A DNA stretch of 64,000 bases from DATGMB01 sp035293845 (GTDB taxonomy: Bacteria; Acidobacteriota; Terriglobia; Bryobacterales; Bryobacteraceae): assembly GCA_035293845.1 (NCBI GenBank), contig DATGMB010000240.1, forward strand, positions 3,762 through 67,761, given 5' to 3'. Of the stretch, positions 24,379-33,210 are shown piece by piece (the first letter of the stretch is position 1; each line of letters opens with the position of its first letter). The position numbers were made by a program, and so were the translations under genes. The notes below the pieces were generated by a model. That model worked only from the letters and a program-made list of their open reading frames with translations, had not been told where the DNA came from and did no database searches.

Positions 24379-26380
24379 ATTGCTGGTTGTAGTTATAAAA
24401 CTGATATCCCGCGTTCCAACGGAGTTTCTCCGAGATCCGGATCGATAAGCGCGCCATCGGCGCGTGATAGGTCAGCGGGAACGTCTGCACGGAATCGAGC
24501 AGCGATGCGATCGGGTCCGTAACGCCCGCGGGCGCCGGGGCGGGCCGCCCGTCGCCCGTATCTTTCGTGATCGAATATCCGAGGTACACATCCGCGCGCC
24601 GCCGGACGGCGAAGTGCGCCGCCAGCGTGCCGGAATGGATGTTGCTCAAGTAATACGACACATAGCCCGTTTGTAATTGCGTGCGGAAGCCGGCGCCGGC
24701 GAAGAACGCGAGGCCGCCGGTAGTGTCCAGGTGCAGCTTGAGGTAACTGGCGTCGATCGAAAACCAATCCCGCGGCGTCCAGGAGCCGCCCGCGCTGTAC
24801 TGCCGCGAATGCGAATCGAACGGCGTGAGTGTGGAGGGCGCGTTCAGGTTGTAATCCTGGCGGTATCCCGCGGAAAGCTGCACGCGGCGCGTGCGGTACT
24901 CGGCGCGGCCATGGATCGAGTGGAAGTTCTTCTCGCTGACCGGCGTGAGCGGGTTATTCGACCGCCCGATGCCCGCGTCGAGGGTCACGCTGAAGGGCTT
25001 CCACGGCCGGAAGCGCACTCCGGCGCGCGCCGAGTTCATATGGTTGCTGACCTGGTAGACATCGTTCTCGGTGGAGTTGGCGAAGGCGGGAATGGTGAGC
25101 CCTTCCACGGTGCGCACGGGCCGGTCGGAGTAATCGTAGCCCGCGAAAAAGCCGAGCTTCGGGGTGAGCCGGTAATCTACGGTGGTCGCGTTGGTGTACA
25201 TGCGCACGCCGAGATAGCGGAAGTAAACCGTCGCGCCGGTGTTGAGCCCGTTGTCTAGTTCGGTGTAACTGGAAGGCCCGTCCGTGCGGTTGCTCAGCAC
25301 CGATGTCCCGTTGGTCACGGTCAGCCGTTCGGTGGGAAATAACTGCACGGTGAAGTTGCCGGCGAGGTCGTCGCGATGGGCATTGCCGCCGGCAACGATC
25401 TGGCGGGCAGCGGCCGCGCCGAACTGGCTCGTGCCGAGCGCCAGCTCATCCAGCAGGAAGTCGTTATTGCCGCTGACATAGGTGAGACGCGCGTCCATAC
25501 CCCAGCGTTTGCGGCGCGTGAACAGGTTGCCGAGCCAGCCGGGATTGGCGCCGTGGATGGGCGCGGCGCGGTTGAAGTGATTGAGCACGGTCTGGTCGCC
25601 CGGCGTGGCGGAGCCGATGGCGCCGGCGGCGGCCGAGTAGGGCGTGTCGTCCTTGAAAAAATCCCAGCGCCGCGTGACGGTGAAGCGGAATCCGGCAAAA
25701 TCGAATTCGGCGCCCAGGCGGTACTCGTTCCAGTGGCGCTTTACATCCAGGAACACCGGGTAGCCGCTCCCGTTGGGATCGAACTCCTGCGCGGTGGAAA
25801 GCGCCGGGCCATCCTCCGTGTTCCGGCCGTAACCGAGGTGGAAGCGGATGCGCGACTGAGGGAACAGCGTCAGCTCGTGGTCCTGCATGCGCCGCTCGGT
25901 ATCCATGCTGTGCAGCCCCTGGGTTGCGAGCAGCGGGACCGCGCCGGAAATGCCGAGACCGTAATTGCCCGTGGCGGTCAGGGCCGGATTGTAGTAATCG
26001 TCCAGGCGCCAGAGCAGATCGTACCGGTAGAGGCCGTTCTTTTCCGCGTGAAGCATGGCGGACTGGTACGGATCGCCGCCAAGGCCCAGAGTGTTCAGCA
26101 GAATCTCGTCGAACAGGCGGCCGTGGCCGTCGCGGGAACGGATGGCGAAACTGCTCCCCAGCAGCCGCGCGCCATCATGGTAGTTATCGACGCTGCGGTA
26201 CATGCCAAGATCGCCGCCCGGCATCGCCCAGCGGTAGCCGAGTTCCCAGGACTGCGTGATGTTGTAGTCGCTGCTGTTTTCGCCGCGCGGCCCGCCGACC
26301 TGCGCCGGGGTGGGCGCCACGGGTTCCTGGGCCGCCGCCGCCACTGCCAGTCCCACGAGAATGCAGATACGCGTCGCCAT
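24308..26380 (-). CDS. Outer-membrane beta-barrel, MtrB/PioB-like partner of the decaheme cytochrome
   Basis: The 690-residue protein has a signal peptide (ATRICILVGLAVAAAAQ), then a sequence dominated by alternating short aromatic-rich strands, and it ends in TSVLWSF. A terminal Phe in that setting is an outer-membrane insertion signal. No TonB plug is present. It lies 5 bases downstream of a decaheme cytochrome gene, the arrangement of MtrAB/PioAB conduits in which the barrel sheathes the cytochrome. I assign it to that class from context, size (MtrB about 700) and strand pattern. The classical CXXC near the N-terminus is not present. ATG 26380 is chosen because it opens the signal peptide and has a GAGG sequence upstream. 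Confidence 0.72.
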   Translation of the reverse strand: MATRICILVGLAVAAAAQEPVAPTPAQVGGPRGENSSDYNITQSWELGYRWAMPGGDLGMYRSVDNYHDGARLLGSSFAIRSRDGHGRLFDEILLNTLGLGGDPYQSAMLHAEKNGLYRYDLLWRLDDYYNPALTATGNYGLGISGAVPLLATQGLHSMDTERRMQDHELTLFPQSRIRFHLGYGRNTEDGPALSTAQEFDPNGSGYPVFLDVKRHWNEYRLGAEFDFAGFRFTVTRRWDFFKDDTPYSAAAGAIGSATPGDQTVLNHFNRAAPIHGANPGWLGNLFTRRKRWGMDARLTYVSGNNDFLLDELALGTSQFGAAAARQIVAGGNAHRDDLAGNFTVQLFPTERLTVTNGTSVLSNRTDGPSSYTELDNGLNTGATVYFRYLGVRMYTNATTVDYRLTPKLGFFAGYDYSDRPVRTVEGLTIPAFANSTENDVYQVSNHMNSARAGVRFRPWKPFSVTLDAGIGRSNNPLTPVSEKNFHSIHGRAEYRTRRVQLSAGYRQDYNLNAPSTLTPFDSHSRQYSAGGSWTPRDWFSIDASYLKLHLDTTGGLAFFAGAGFRTQLQTGYVSYYLSNIHSGTLAAHFAVRRRADVYLGYSITKDTGDGRPAPAPAGVTDPIASLLDSVQTFPLTYHAPMARLSIRISEKLRWNAGYQFYNYNQQFNLLGYYQNFHANTGYTSVLWSF

Positions 26381-26385
26381 GCGGT

Positions 26386-27327
26386 TCACCTCAGGAAATA
26401 CTGGTCGGCATTGGACCCGTGAATGCGCACGTGGCACGCCGTGCACCGCTGGAATCGGGGGTCGAGCAGATTGTGCCGCGCCGATTGAATATCCACGCCC
26501 TGGTTGCGCGTGCCGGAGCCGCCGCCGTTGTGGCATTCCAGGCAGAGCGTGAACACCACCGGCCGCCGCAGCAGGCGGGCATTCATCGAGCCGTGCGGAT
26601 AATGGCAAGTGTTGCAGCCCTCCACCGCCACCGAGGGATGCTCGTAAACGAACGGCCCGCGCTTATCCGCATGGCATTTCAGGCACGGCTGCTCATTGCC
26701 CAGAGCCTGCTCGACCATGCGCGGCCGCTGCCCCATCGCGGAGGTGGGAGCGAAGGCGCCGTGCGGATTGTGGCAGTCCGAGCATTCCATGAAGCCCTCG
26801 TCGACGCGGTGTTTCGAGGGCATGGCGAACTGCGCGCGAATGGTGGCGTGGCAGGTATAGCACAGCTCGTGCTCCGGCTTGGCCAGCAGGTGGCGGGACG
26901 CGGAGGAATGGTGGATCGAGTGGCAGTTCGTGCAGGCCACACCGTTCAACGTGTGCTCCGAGCGCTGGATGTTGACCTTGCCGAAATCGCGCGCGTGGCA
27001 TCCCAGGCAGTCCTCCATCACCTGGGCGGTGGTCATGAGCGAGAACGCGTGCGGAATCGTCGCCTTGCCGCCGCGCGCCTCCACGTGCGCCGCGCCCGGG
27101 CCGTGGCAGCCCTCGCAGCCGCTCCGCGCCGGCGGCGCGTCGCCCGAAACCAGGGTCTTGAAATGCGGATTGCGGTAAAAATTATGCCAGACGTCCGGAT
27201 GGCAAGTGCGGCACGCGTTGCTTCCCACGAAGCCGCCGGGGGCGTGGGTTACGTTCAATTGGGTCTGCGCCGCCGCCACCCCCACCCACACCAAGAACCA
27301 AAGGACCAGCCACCCGGCGCGTGCCAT
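26386..27327 (-). CDS. Decaheme c-type cytochrome (MtrA/DmsE-like)
   Basis: The 313-residue protein has a signal peptide (about 1-21) and exactly ten CXXCH heme sites, with first cysteines at residues 39, 71, 107, 132, 156, 182, 215, 238, 262 and 295. Spacing and length fit the MtrA/DmsE family, which carries electrons through an outer-membrane barrel. The barrel gene follows after 5 bases. Extra histidines such as HSIHH and HNPHG are probable distal ligands. No CymA-like quinol oxidase or outer-surface MtrC is adjacent. It is divergent from the aminotransferase gene. Likely roles are extracellular electron transfer to metals or humics, or electron uptake. Confidence 0.92.
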   Translation of the reverse strand: MARAGWLVLWFLVWVGVAAAQTQLNVTHAPGGFVGSNACRTCHPDVWHNFYRNPHFKTLVSGDAPPARSGCEGCHGPGAAHVEARGGKATIPHAFSLMTTAQVMEDCLGCHARDFGKVNIQRSEHTLNGVACTNCHSIHHSSASRHLLAKPEHELCYTCHATIRAQFAMPSKHRVDEGFMECSDCHNPHGAFAPTSAMGQRPRMVEQALGNEQPCLKCHADKRGPFVYEHPSVAVEGCNTCHYPHGSMNARLLRRPVVFTLCLECHNGGGSGTRNQGVDIQSARHNLLDPRFQRCTACHVRIHGSNADQYFLR

Positions 27328-27365
27328 ACTCAGAATGATACTGAAGTGTTTGGGTCTTAGAACAC

Positions 27366-28745
27366 ATGGGAAAAGAATTTACCTTGGCTCCGCACTCTTT
27401 TCCGCCGGTTCAAACGAAATACCGGCGGGTAGCGACCCCGCTGCCGGTTCCGGAGTCGCTTCCGGCGCTCGAAAAGCTGTATGAGTGCGAGCCGCGCGCC
27501 ATGCGCGGCCAGCCGCCGGTGGTGTGGCACCGGGCGGAGGGTTTTCAGGTCTGGGATGCCTGGGGAAACTGCTGGATCGACTGGTCCTCCGGCGTGCTCA
27601 TCGCCAACGCCGGCCATGGCCGCCGGGAGATCGCCGATGCGATTGCGGCCCAGGCCCAGGCCCATCTGCTCACCAGCTTCTCTTTCGCCAATGAACCGCG
27701 GGCGCGGCTGGCTGAAAAGCTGGTTTCGATTCTCCCCGAACCGCTCAAGAAGGTGTTTCTCTACAGCGTCGGCTCGGAGGCCGTAGAGTGCGCCTTGAAA
27801 CTGTGCCGCACCTGGGGCGTCAAGACGGGCGGGCGCTCCAAGCACGTCATCGTCTCCTATGACAAGGCGTTCCACGGCCGCACGCTCGGGGCGCAGCAGG
27901 CCGGCGGCATCCCAGAGCTGAAGCAGTGGATCGTCAACCTGGACCCCGGCTTTGTGCAGGTCCCCTTTCCGGACGGTTTCCGCACACCGGACACATCCTT
28001 CGAGAGTTTCGAGCGCGCCCTGCGCGAGCGGGGCGTCGAGCCGCAGAACGTGGCGGGCGTGATTCTCGAAACCTATCAGGGCGGGAGCGCGGCTTTTGCG
28101 CCCGTGCGCTATATGGAGGCGCTGCGGCAGTGGTGCACCGGGCACAAGGCCCTGCTGGTCTGTGACGAGATCCAGGCCGGCTTCGGCCGCACCGGCACGC
28201 TATGGGGCTTCGAGCAATACGGTATCGTGCCGGATATTGCGGTGTTCGGCAAGGGAATCTCCGGCTCGCTGCCGCTTTCCGCCGTGGCCGGCCGTCCCGA
28301 GGTGCTGGATCTGTATCCGCCGCTCAGCATGACTTCGAGCCATGCCGGCAACCCCGTCTGCTGCGCCGCCGCGCTGGCCTCCATCGATCTGGTCCTGAAC
28401 GAAAAGCTGGCGGAGCGCGCCCGCAAGAGCGGCGCCGTCCTGCACCGCGGGCTTAAGGCCATGGCCGCCCGCTTCCCGCAGATCGGCTGTGTCGCGGGCA
28501 AGGGACTGGTCGCCGGCCTGGCCTGCGTCCGGCCCGGCACCACGGAGCCCGATGCCGACCTGGCTTTCGACGTGGTGCAGCGCGCGCTGCACAAGGGCGT
28601 GCTCATGTTCGCCCCCGTCGGGTTCGGCGGCGCGACGATTAAAATCTGCCCTCCGCTGGTGATTCCGGAGGACGCGGTGATCGAGAGCGTCCAGGCCCTG
28701 GAGGAAGCCTTCGCGGAAAGCGTGCGGCAGGCGGCCAGTGCGTGA
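27366..28745 (+). CDS. Class III pyridoxal-phosphate aminotransferase
   Basis: The 459-residue enzyme has the class III (4-aminobutyrate/ornithine-like) layout: VWDAWGNCWIDWSSGV at the start, GSEAVECALKLCRTWG for phosphate binding, LVCDEIQAGFGRTG and the PLP lysine in VFGKGISG. PLSMTSSHAGNPVCCAAALA is the conserved region after the lysine. It likely moves an amino group between a terminal-amine or sugar substrate and 2-oxoglutarate or pyruvate. The next gene, a Gfo/Idh oxidoreductase, starts with a TGATG overlap, so the two form a coupled pair. The substrate is unknown. Confidence 0.9.
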   Translation: MGKEFTLAPHSFPPVQTKYRRVATPLPVPESLPALEKLYECEPRAMRGQPPVVWHRAEGFQVWDAWGNCWIDWSSGVLIANAGHGRREIADAIAAQAQAHLLTSFSFANEPRARLAEKLVSILPEPLKKVFLYSVGSEAVECALKLCRTWGVKTGGRSKHVIVSYDKAFHGRTLGAQQAGGIPELKQWIVNLDPGFVQVPFPDGFRTPDTSFESFERALRERGVEPQNVAGVILETYQGGSAAFAPVRYMEALRQWCTGHKALLVCDEIQAGFGRTGTLWGFEQYGIVPDIAVFGKGISGSLPLSAVAGRPEVLDLYPPLSMTSSHAGNPVCCAAALASIDLVLNEKLAERARKSGAVLHRGLKAMAARFPQIGCVAGKGLVAGLACVRPGTTEPDADLAFDVVQRALHKGVLMFAPVGFGGATIKICPPLVIPEDAVIESVQALEEAFAESVRQAASA

Positions 28746-29917
28746 TGGATGTCCTCCTCATCGGCGCGGGGATGATCGCCCACGATCAGATTCTGCCCTC
28801 GCTGCTTCATCTCCAGCGACGGGGGCGGATCGGCGAAATCTCCGTCTGCGCCTCCACGCACGAATCCGTCCGCCGGCTCGCCGAAGCGGAGGCGATCCGC
28901 CGCGCATTTCCCGGCCAGTCCTTTCGCATGCACCCGGCCGCGCCCGCGCCCGCGCCACAGCCGGAACTCTACCGCGCGGTCCTGGCCGGTCTGCCGCCGC
29001 GGCAGTTGGCGGTGATCGCGCTGCCGGACCAACTGCACTACGAAGCCGTCATGGAGGCGCTTCACCGCGATCAGCATGTCTGCGTGGTCAAGCCGCTGGT
29101 GCTGCGCCACGCTGAGGCCGCCGCTATCCGGGACGAGGCCCGCCGCCGCAATCTCCTCGTCGGCGTGGAATACCACAAGCGCTTCGACGATCGCAGCCTG
29201 CTCGCCCGCCGCGCCTACCGCGAGGGCCGCTTCGGCGAGTTCCGGCTCGGCACGGCCTGCCTGCTCGAAAAGTGGTATTACCGCCACTCCAACTTCCAGA
29301 ACTGGATGACCGCCGAGCACTCCGACGCGTTCACTTATATCGGCTGCCATTACGTGGACCTGGTCCACTTCATCACCGGCCTCCTGCCCGCGGCCGTCAG
29401 CGTTTACGGCATTCTGGACCGCTTTCCGAACGGCCGCGAGGGCTATCTTTGGACCGATGCCCGCGTCCTGTGGAGCAACGGCGCCTGCCTGAACGTGCAG
29501 AACGCTCTCGGGTTTCCCGATGCCGCGCCCGGCAGCAACACGCAGGGCCTCACGCTCTATTGCCAGGGAGGCGATGCCGGCGGCTGGCTGGCGCATTCCG
29601 ATCAATACCGCGGCTTGCAGCACTGCTATGTCTCGCCCCCGTCTTACACCGAGCCCAGCCCCGACTATTTTCAGTACGTGGACGCCGGCGGCCCCGGCCT
29701 CAATCCCGTCGGCTACGGCTTCCGCTCGATCGAGGCGATCGTGGAGGCGGCCATTGCGGTCGAAAGTGGCCGCAAAACGCTCGAGGAGATCGATGCGGCG
29801 GGCCTCATCGCCACGCCCGCCAACAGCAGCTATAACGAGCGGGTGATCGAGGCCGCGCGCGAATCCATCCGGAACGGCGGCCGCGAGGTCCGCTTCGCGG
29901 CGGAAGCGCAGGTATGA
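28745..29917 (+). CDS. Gfo/Idh/MocA family oxidoreductase
   Basis: The protein has about 390 residues and a Rossmann N-terminus (DVLLIGAGMIAHDQILPSL). In place of the usual EKP motif it has VVKPLVLRHAEA: the lysine and proline are kept, but the glutamate before them is a Val. The active-site region GVEYHKRFDD and the GCHYVDLVHFITG helix fit the family. These enzymes oxidise or reduce sugars or inositols with NAD(P). It is translationally coupled to the aminotransferase (ATG 28745 overlaps its TGA), which suggests an amino-sugar or cyclitol pathway; this is inference. Confidence 0.87.
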   Translation: MDVLLIGAGMIAHDQILPSLLHLQRRGRIGEISVCASTHESVRRLAEAEAIRRAFPGQSFRMHPAAPAPAPQPELYRAVLAGLPPRQLAVIALPDQLHYEAVMEALHRDQHVCVVKPLVLRHAEAAAIRDEARRRNLLVGVEYHKRFDDRSLLARRAYREGRFGEFRLGTACLLEKWYYRHSNFQNWMTAEHSDAFTYIGCHYVDLVHFITGLLPAAVSVYGILDRFPNGREGYLWTDARVLWSNGACLNVQNALGFPDAAPGSNTQGLTLYCQGGDAGGWLAHSDQYRGLQHCYVSPPSYTEPSPDYFQYVDAGGPGLNPVGYGFRSIEAIVEAAIAVESGRKTLEEIDAAGLIATPANSSYNERVIEAARESIRNGGREVRFAAEAQV

Positions 29918-29992
29918 GCGCGTGCGTATTTCGTCTCCGTACGGCAGCGCGCGCCGCATTCCGCCGGGCGTCGCATTTCCCACAAGCGGGGT

Positions 29993-30021
29993 TTGACACC
30001 GGATCGCGCGCGCACGATGAT
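29993..30021 (+). promoter_or_regulatory. Candidate sigma-70 promoter for the GT2 gene
   Basis: TTGACA (29993-29998) is a perfect -35 box. Seventeen bases later GATGAT (30016-30021) matches 4 of 6 positions of a -10 box. It lies 26 bases before the likely GTG start at 30048. Confidence 0.45.
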
Positions 30022-30047
30022 GGCGCTTGACGGATGGCAGAGGTTCC

Positions 30048-30815
30048 GTGCGAGTCTCGATCCTGATCCCGGTTTATAACGAGTTCCCCACGCTGCCGCT
30101 GGTGCTGGAGCGCGTCATCGCCGCGCCGCTCCCGGCCGGATGCGAAAAGGAGATCGTGGTGGTGGACGACGGCTCGACCGACGGCACCACGGACCTGCTC
30201 GACCGCCTGAAGACCGATGAGCGCTTCGCCATCGTGCACGTCCACCATTCCGTCGTGAACTTTGGAAAGGGCGCCGCCCTTCGCATCGGCATTGCCAAGG
30301 CCAGCGGCGATGTCATCCTGGTGCAGGATGGCGATCTGGAGTACGATCCTCGCGACTACGTCAAAGTGCTCCAGCCGCTCGTCGAAGGCGCCGCCGACGT
30401 GGTCTACGGATCGCGTTTCCGCGGCGGCGTGCGGGGCATGAAGTGGTCGAACTGGCTGGCCAACCGCATTCTGACGCTGGCCGCGAACGTCCTGTACCGC
30501 GCCGCCATCACGGACGAGGCCACCGCGTACAAGGCCTTCCGGACCTCCTTGCTACGATCGATCCGTTTGCGCGCGATGCGTTTCGAATTCTGCCCGGAGG
30601 TCACCGCCAAAGTGCGCCGCCTGGGCCACACGATCCACGAAGTGCCGATCTCCTACAGCCCGCGCGGCATCCTGGACGGCAAAAAGATTCGCGCCCGCGA
30701 CGGCTACGAAGCGCTCTGGACGCTCATCCGCTACCGCTTCGCCTCCGTCCACTCCTTCTCGGCCGCGCCGGCGCCGCAGAGCACGACGAAAACCGCGCTC
30801 AGCGGCGTGCGATAG
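30048..30815 (+). CDS. Glycosyltransferase family 2 (polyprenyl-phosphate sugar transferase-like)
   Basis: The 255-residue protein is a GT-A fold transferase with VSILIPVYNE at the start, the nucleotide-binding VVVDDGSTDGT, and the metal-binding VQDGDLEYDP (DxD-like). The C-terminal FEFCPEVTAKVRRLGHTIHEVPISY is typical of dolichyl-phosphate mannose synthase-like enzymes. It has no C-terminal membrane helices, so it belongs to the soluble or peripheral subtype. It would load a sugar onto a polyprenyl phosphate. GTG 30048 is chosen because it starts directly at the GT-A strand; TTG 30027 is possible. It overlaps the convergent membrane protein by 17 bases. Confidence 0.88.
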   Translation: MRVSILIPVYNEFPTLPLVLERVIAAPLPAGCEKEIVVVDDGSTDGTTDLLDRLKTDERFAIVHVHHSVVNFGKGAALRIGIAKASGDVILVQDGDLEYDPRDYVKVLQPLVEGAADVVYGSRFRGGVRGMKWSNWLANRILTLAANVLYRAAITDEATAYKAFRTSLLRSIRLRAMRFEFCPEVTAKVRRLGHTIHEVPISYSPRGILDGKKIRARDGYEALWTLIRYRFASVHSFSAAPAPQSTTKTALSGVR

Positions 30816-32121
30816 CCGTTCTCGCCCGGCGCGCCTTCCAAAGAAAATCGCCCGCCACGACGGCCACGAACAGGATTTCCAGGTCCACCGTGGTGCGGTA
30901 CCGCGGCTCGCCCATGTCGAACAGGCAGCAGATCGCCGCGGTGTACAGGATCGTGGCCATCCCGGCGGCAAAAATGAACCGCTGCGCCGTGTTCTCCAGC
31001 CACTCCGGCACGGGCAGCGCCCGCCGGCCCAACCACAGTCCGGCCCAGACGACGAACACCGGCCAGAAGACGAATGCGAGCCCCACCTGCGCCGCCATGC
31101 TCACCGCGCGCAGGGCCCGGCCCTGGTTGGTCTGCTTGCTGAGGTCCGGGAACCAGAAGTGCACGAACCCGCGCCCTACCTCCTCGAGGTAAGCCAGCGG
31201 GTGTCCCAGGATCAGGCGCACAAACACGTCCCGCTCGTAGCGGGCCAGTTGCTGGCGCGTCATGCCCTTCATCCGCCCGAGCTCGTCGCGCGTATACAGG
31301 CTGGTCCAGTAGATATTGCGGTTGGGGTTGCCGTATGCGGCGTTGCGGGTGGCCACCAGCACATCCCGCAACTGGCGGTCCGGAATGTCTTCATAAAGGG
31401 TGACCGTCCGCGTCCCCAGGTGGAAGCCGACGGTGTAGGTCAGGCCGGGATCGTGGAACCGCACGAAATTGTTGGCCATCACACCGCCGACGATCAGGCA
31501 GTACGGCGCCATCAACCAGGCGGCCATCCGAACGCCGCGCCCGCCGAAATAGACGGCGAGCAGCGCCATGAGCACAAGCGGCAGCAGTTGATTCTGCGGA
31601 CGCGTCAGCGTGGCCAGAGCGAAGGCCGTCCCGCTGAGGGCCAGCCGCCACGGGGCGCGGCGGCCCGGCCATAGCCCGGCGAATCCCGCGGCCACCAGGA
31701 ATTCGAAAAGCCCTTCGCTCAGAATGTACGCGTCCTTCTGGACGAAGCCCGGCAGCACGGCGATCGCCGCGAACAGCGCAATGAGTACCCCGTTCACACC
31801 CATCGCTGCCAGCACCCACGCGAGCAGTCCCACGGCTGCCAGGTGTAGCGCCAGCGAGAGCAGGAAGAAGCCGCGCCCCGTTCCCGCCAGGAGCACGAAC
31901 AACGGCAGCCCGGGCGTGCGCGGCTGCTGGATTTCGAAATGGCCGGTAGCGATCGCCCGCGCCGCTTCCAGGTACTCCGGCGTATCGGTGGCGTGGAACG
32001 GCGCATCTTTCCACACGGCGGCGTAAAACGCCGTGACCAGAGCGGCAAATAGAATGGCCGCAGGAACCGCCCATCGGGAGCGGGGCTGGCGGATATGGGA
32101 AGCGATCGCTGGCGCCGTCAC
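30799..32121 (-). CDS. Multi-membrane-spanning protein, GT39/ArnT-like glycosyltransferase candidate
   Basis: The 440-residue protein has about ten hydrophobic helices. Near the first periplasmic loop it reads DAPFHATDTPEYLEAARAI, with the acidic D...E pattern seen in membrane glycosyltransferases using polyprenyl-phosphate sugars (GT39/83-like). The GHFEIQQPRTPGLPLFV segment also fits that class. A GT2 enzyme of the type that makes polyprenyl-phosphate sugars is encoded convergently next to it, which supports a donor-acceptor partnership, though this is inference. GTG 32121 is taken as start; an upstream extension in frame is Arg-rich and unlikely. Confidence 0.65.
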   Translation of the reverse strand: MTAPAIASHIRQPRSRWAVPAAILFAALVTAFYAAVWKDAPFHATDTPEYLEAARAIATGHFEIQQPRTPGLPLFVLLAGTGRGFFLLSLALHLAAVGLLAWVLAAMGVNGVLIALFAAIAVLPGFVQKDAYILSEGLFEFLVAAGFAGLWPGRRAPWRLALSGTAFALATLTRPQNQLLPLVLMALLAVYFGGRGVRMAAWLMAPYCLIVGGVMANNFVRFHDPGLTYTVGFHLGTRTVTLYEDIPDRQLRDVLVATRNAAYGNPNRNIYWTSLYTRDELGRMKGMTRQQLARYERDVFVRLILGHPLAYLEEVGRGFVHFWFPDLSKQTNQGRALRAVSMAAQVGLAFVFWPVFVVWAGLWLGRRALPVPEWLENTAQRFIFAAGMATILYTAAICCLFDMGEPRYRTTVDLEILFVAVVAGDFLWKARRARTAIARR

Positions 32122-32514
32122 TCGTTCTCCTCGATTCGGTGGCGGGCCGCGGGCGAGTAAAAACCGGACGTCCACGCGGACGGCACAGGACTTGAGCGAT
32201 CCGGCCCGTAATATTGCTCCCGCCAGAATATCCCGAATCTCCCGAATGGCAACGTCAGTGAACGGCCAATGTGTTCGCGCGACCACTCGCCTGCCCGGCA
32301 AAGCCGGCCGGTGCGTGCGTGCGCGCACGCCTCAGCCGCCGATTCCGGCTCGGTTCTCACGTGTCGGGCAAAAGTCGGAGAAGGTTACTGTAACCCGCTC
32401 GTCCGTTCCGAAGTTTTGGTAAACCGCTTGCAACCTGTCTAGCCAGTTTGCGGCAGCGAGTGCCTGCCGCAAGTCAAGCGCTGCTTCGACGAGAACAAAG
32501 GAGTTGCACAAGGT
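32122..32514. other. 393-base intergenic region upstream of the sortase substrate gene
   Basis: No ORF here looks protein-coding. The right half holds a perfect 8-base inverted repeat (32448-32472). A Shine-Dalgarno-like AAAGGAG lies at about 32497-32503, roughly 11 bases before the ATG at 32515. No clear -35/-10 pair is visible. Confidence 0.5.
32448..32472 (+). promoter_or_regulatory. Inverted repeat TTGCGGCA-9-TGCCGCAA in the 5' region of the sortase substrate gene
   Basis: Perfect 8-base arms separated by 9 bases lie 42 bases before the start codon. It could be an operator or a leader hairpin. No U-tract follows, so a terminator is unlikely. Confidence 0.35.
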
Positions 32515-33165
32515 ATGAAAATCGGAACCATGATTCTCGCAGCGGGTATCACGGCCTTGGGGCTCGCTACGCTCCTAACCCCCGGCAAAGCCCAGGGCCC
32601 GCTGTACGATCGCGTGGATGTCCACATCCCCTACAGCGTGACCGTCGGCGACAAGACGCTACCGCCGGGAGATTACGTCATCCAGCAGATGCGCGACCAG
32701 GGCGGTGGAAGCCGCGTACTGTTGATCTACTCGGAAAATGGCACCAGATTCGAAACGTCGGCGATGACGATTCCCGCTCTGGACGTGAATACGCCCGAGC
32801 ACACCTCGGTCGTGCTGCATCATTTCGGACCGGACTATTACTTCGACAGGGTCTGGATTCAAGGAAAGGACTACGGCTACGAATTCCCGCTCCCGGCGGC
32901 TGTGAAGATGCGTGAGAAGGAGAGGATGGAGCCCGTCACGCTCGCCGCCACGTACTCCACGGTGACCGAGCAGGCGCCTCCGGCCGCTCCGGAATCGACG
33001 CCCGCACCGCCGGCGCCGACCACCACCGCGCCGCCGCCTCCGGCCCCCGCTCCGGCACCGGCACCGGCTCCCGCAATCCCGAAGACTTCCGCCGGCTGGC
33101 TCATGATGCTGCTGGGCGGCAGTTCGCTTTCCGGCGTCGGCCTCGCGCTGCGCCGCAAACGGTAA
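32515..33165 (+). CDS. Exported protein with C-terminal sortase-type sorting signal
   Basis: The 216-residue protein has a signal peptide (about 1-27, ending GKAQ). A beta-rich domain (about 30-145; DRVDVHIPYSVTVGDKTLPP) of a type common in Acidobacteriota follows, then a Pro/Ala linker (154-187). The C-terminus has the three parts of a sortase signal: IPKTS at 188-192, a hydrophobic stretch (GWLMMLLGGSSLSGVGLAL) and the basic tail RRKR. A sortase gene starts 45 bases downstream, so this is its probable substrate. The motif deviates from LPXTG by Ile for Leu and Ser for Gly. PEP-CTERM is excluded because the motif lacks PEP. Confidence 0.8.
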   Translation: MKIGTMILAAGITALGLATLLTPGKAQGPLYDRVDVHIPYSVTVGDKTLPPGDYVIQQMRDQGGGSRVLLIYSENGTRFETSAMTIPALDVNTPEHTSVVLHHFGPDYYFDRVWIQGKDYGYEFPLPAAVKMREKERMEPVTLAATYSTVTEQAPPAAPESTPAPPAPTTTAPPPPAPAPAPAPAPAIPKTSAGWLMMLLGGSSLSGVGLALRRKR

Positions 33166-33210
33166 CGCCAATCGAAAACACGAGCGCCCCGAATCCAAAG
33201 GACCTGGCCC

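Noticed and set aside
24308..26380. TonB-dependent receptor for the 690-residue barrel
   Set aside because: No plug domain or TonB box is seen, and the decaheme cytochrome directly upstream argues for a porin-cytochrome conduit.
33130..33165. PEP-CTERM/exosortase signal on the exported protein
   Set aside because: The motif is IPKTS and not PEP, and the neighbouring enzyme is a cysteine sortase, not a membrane exosortase.
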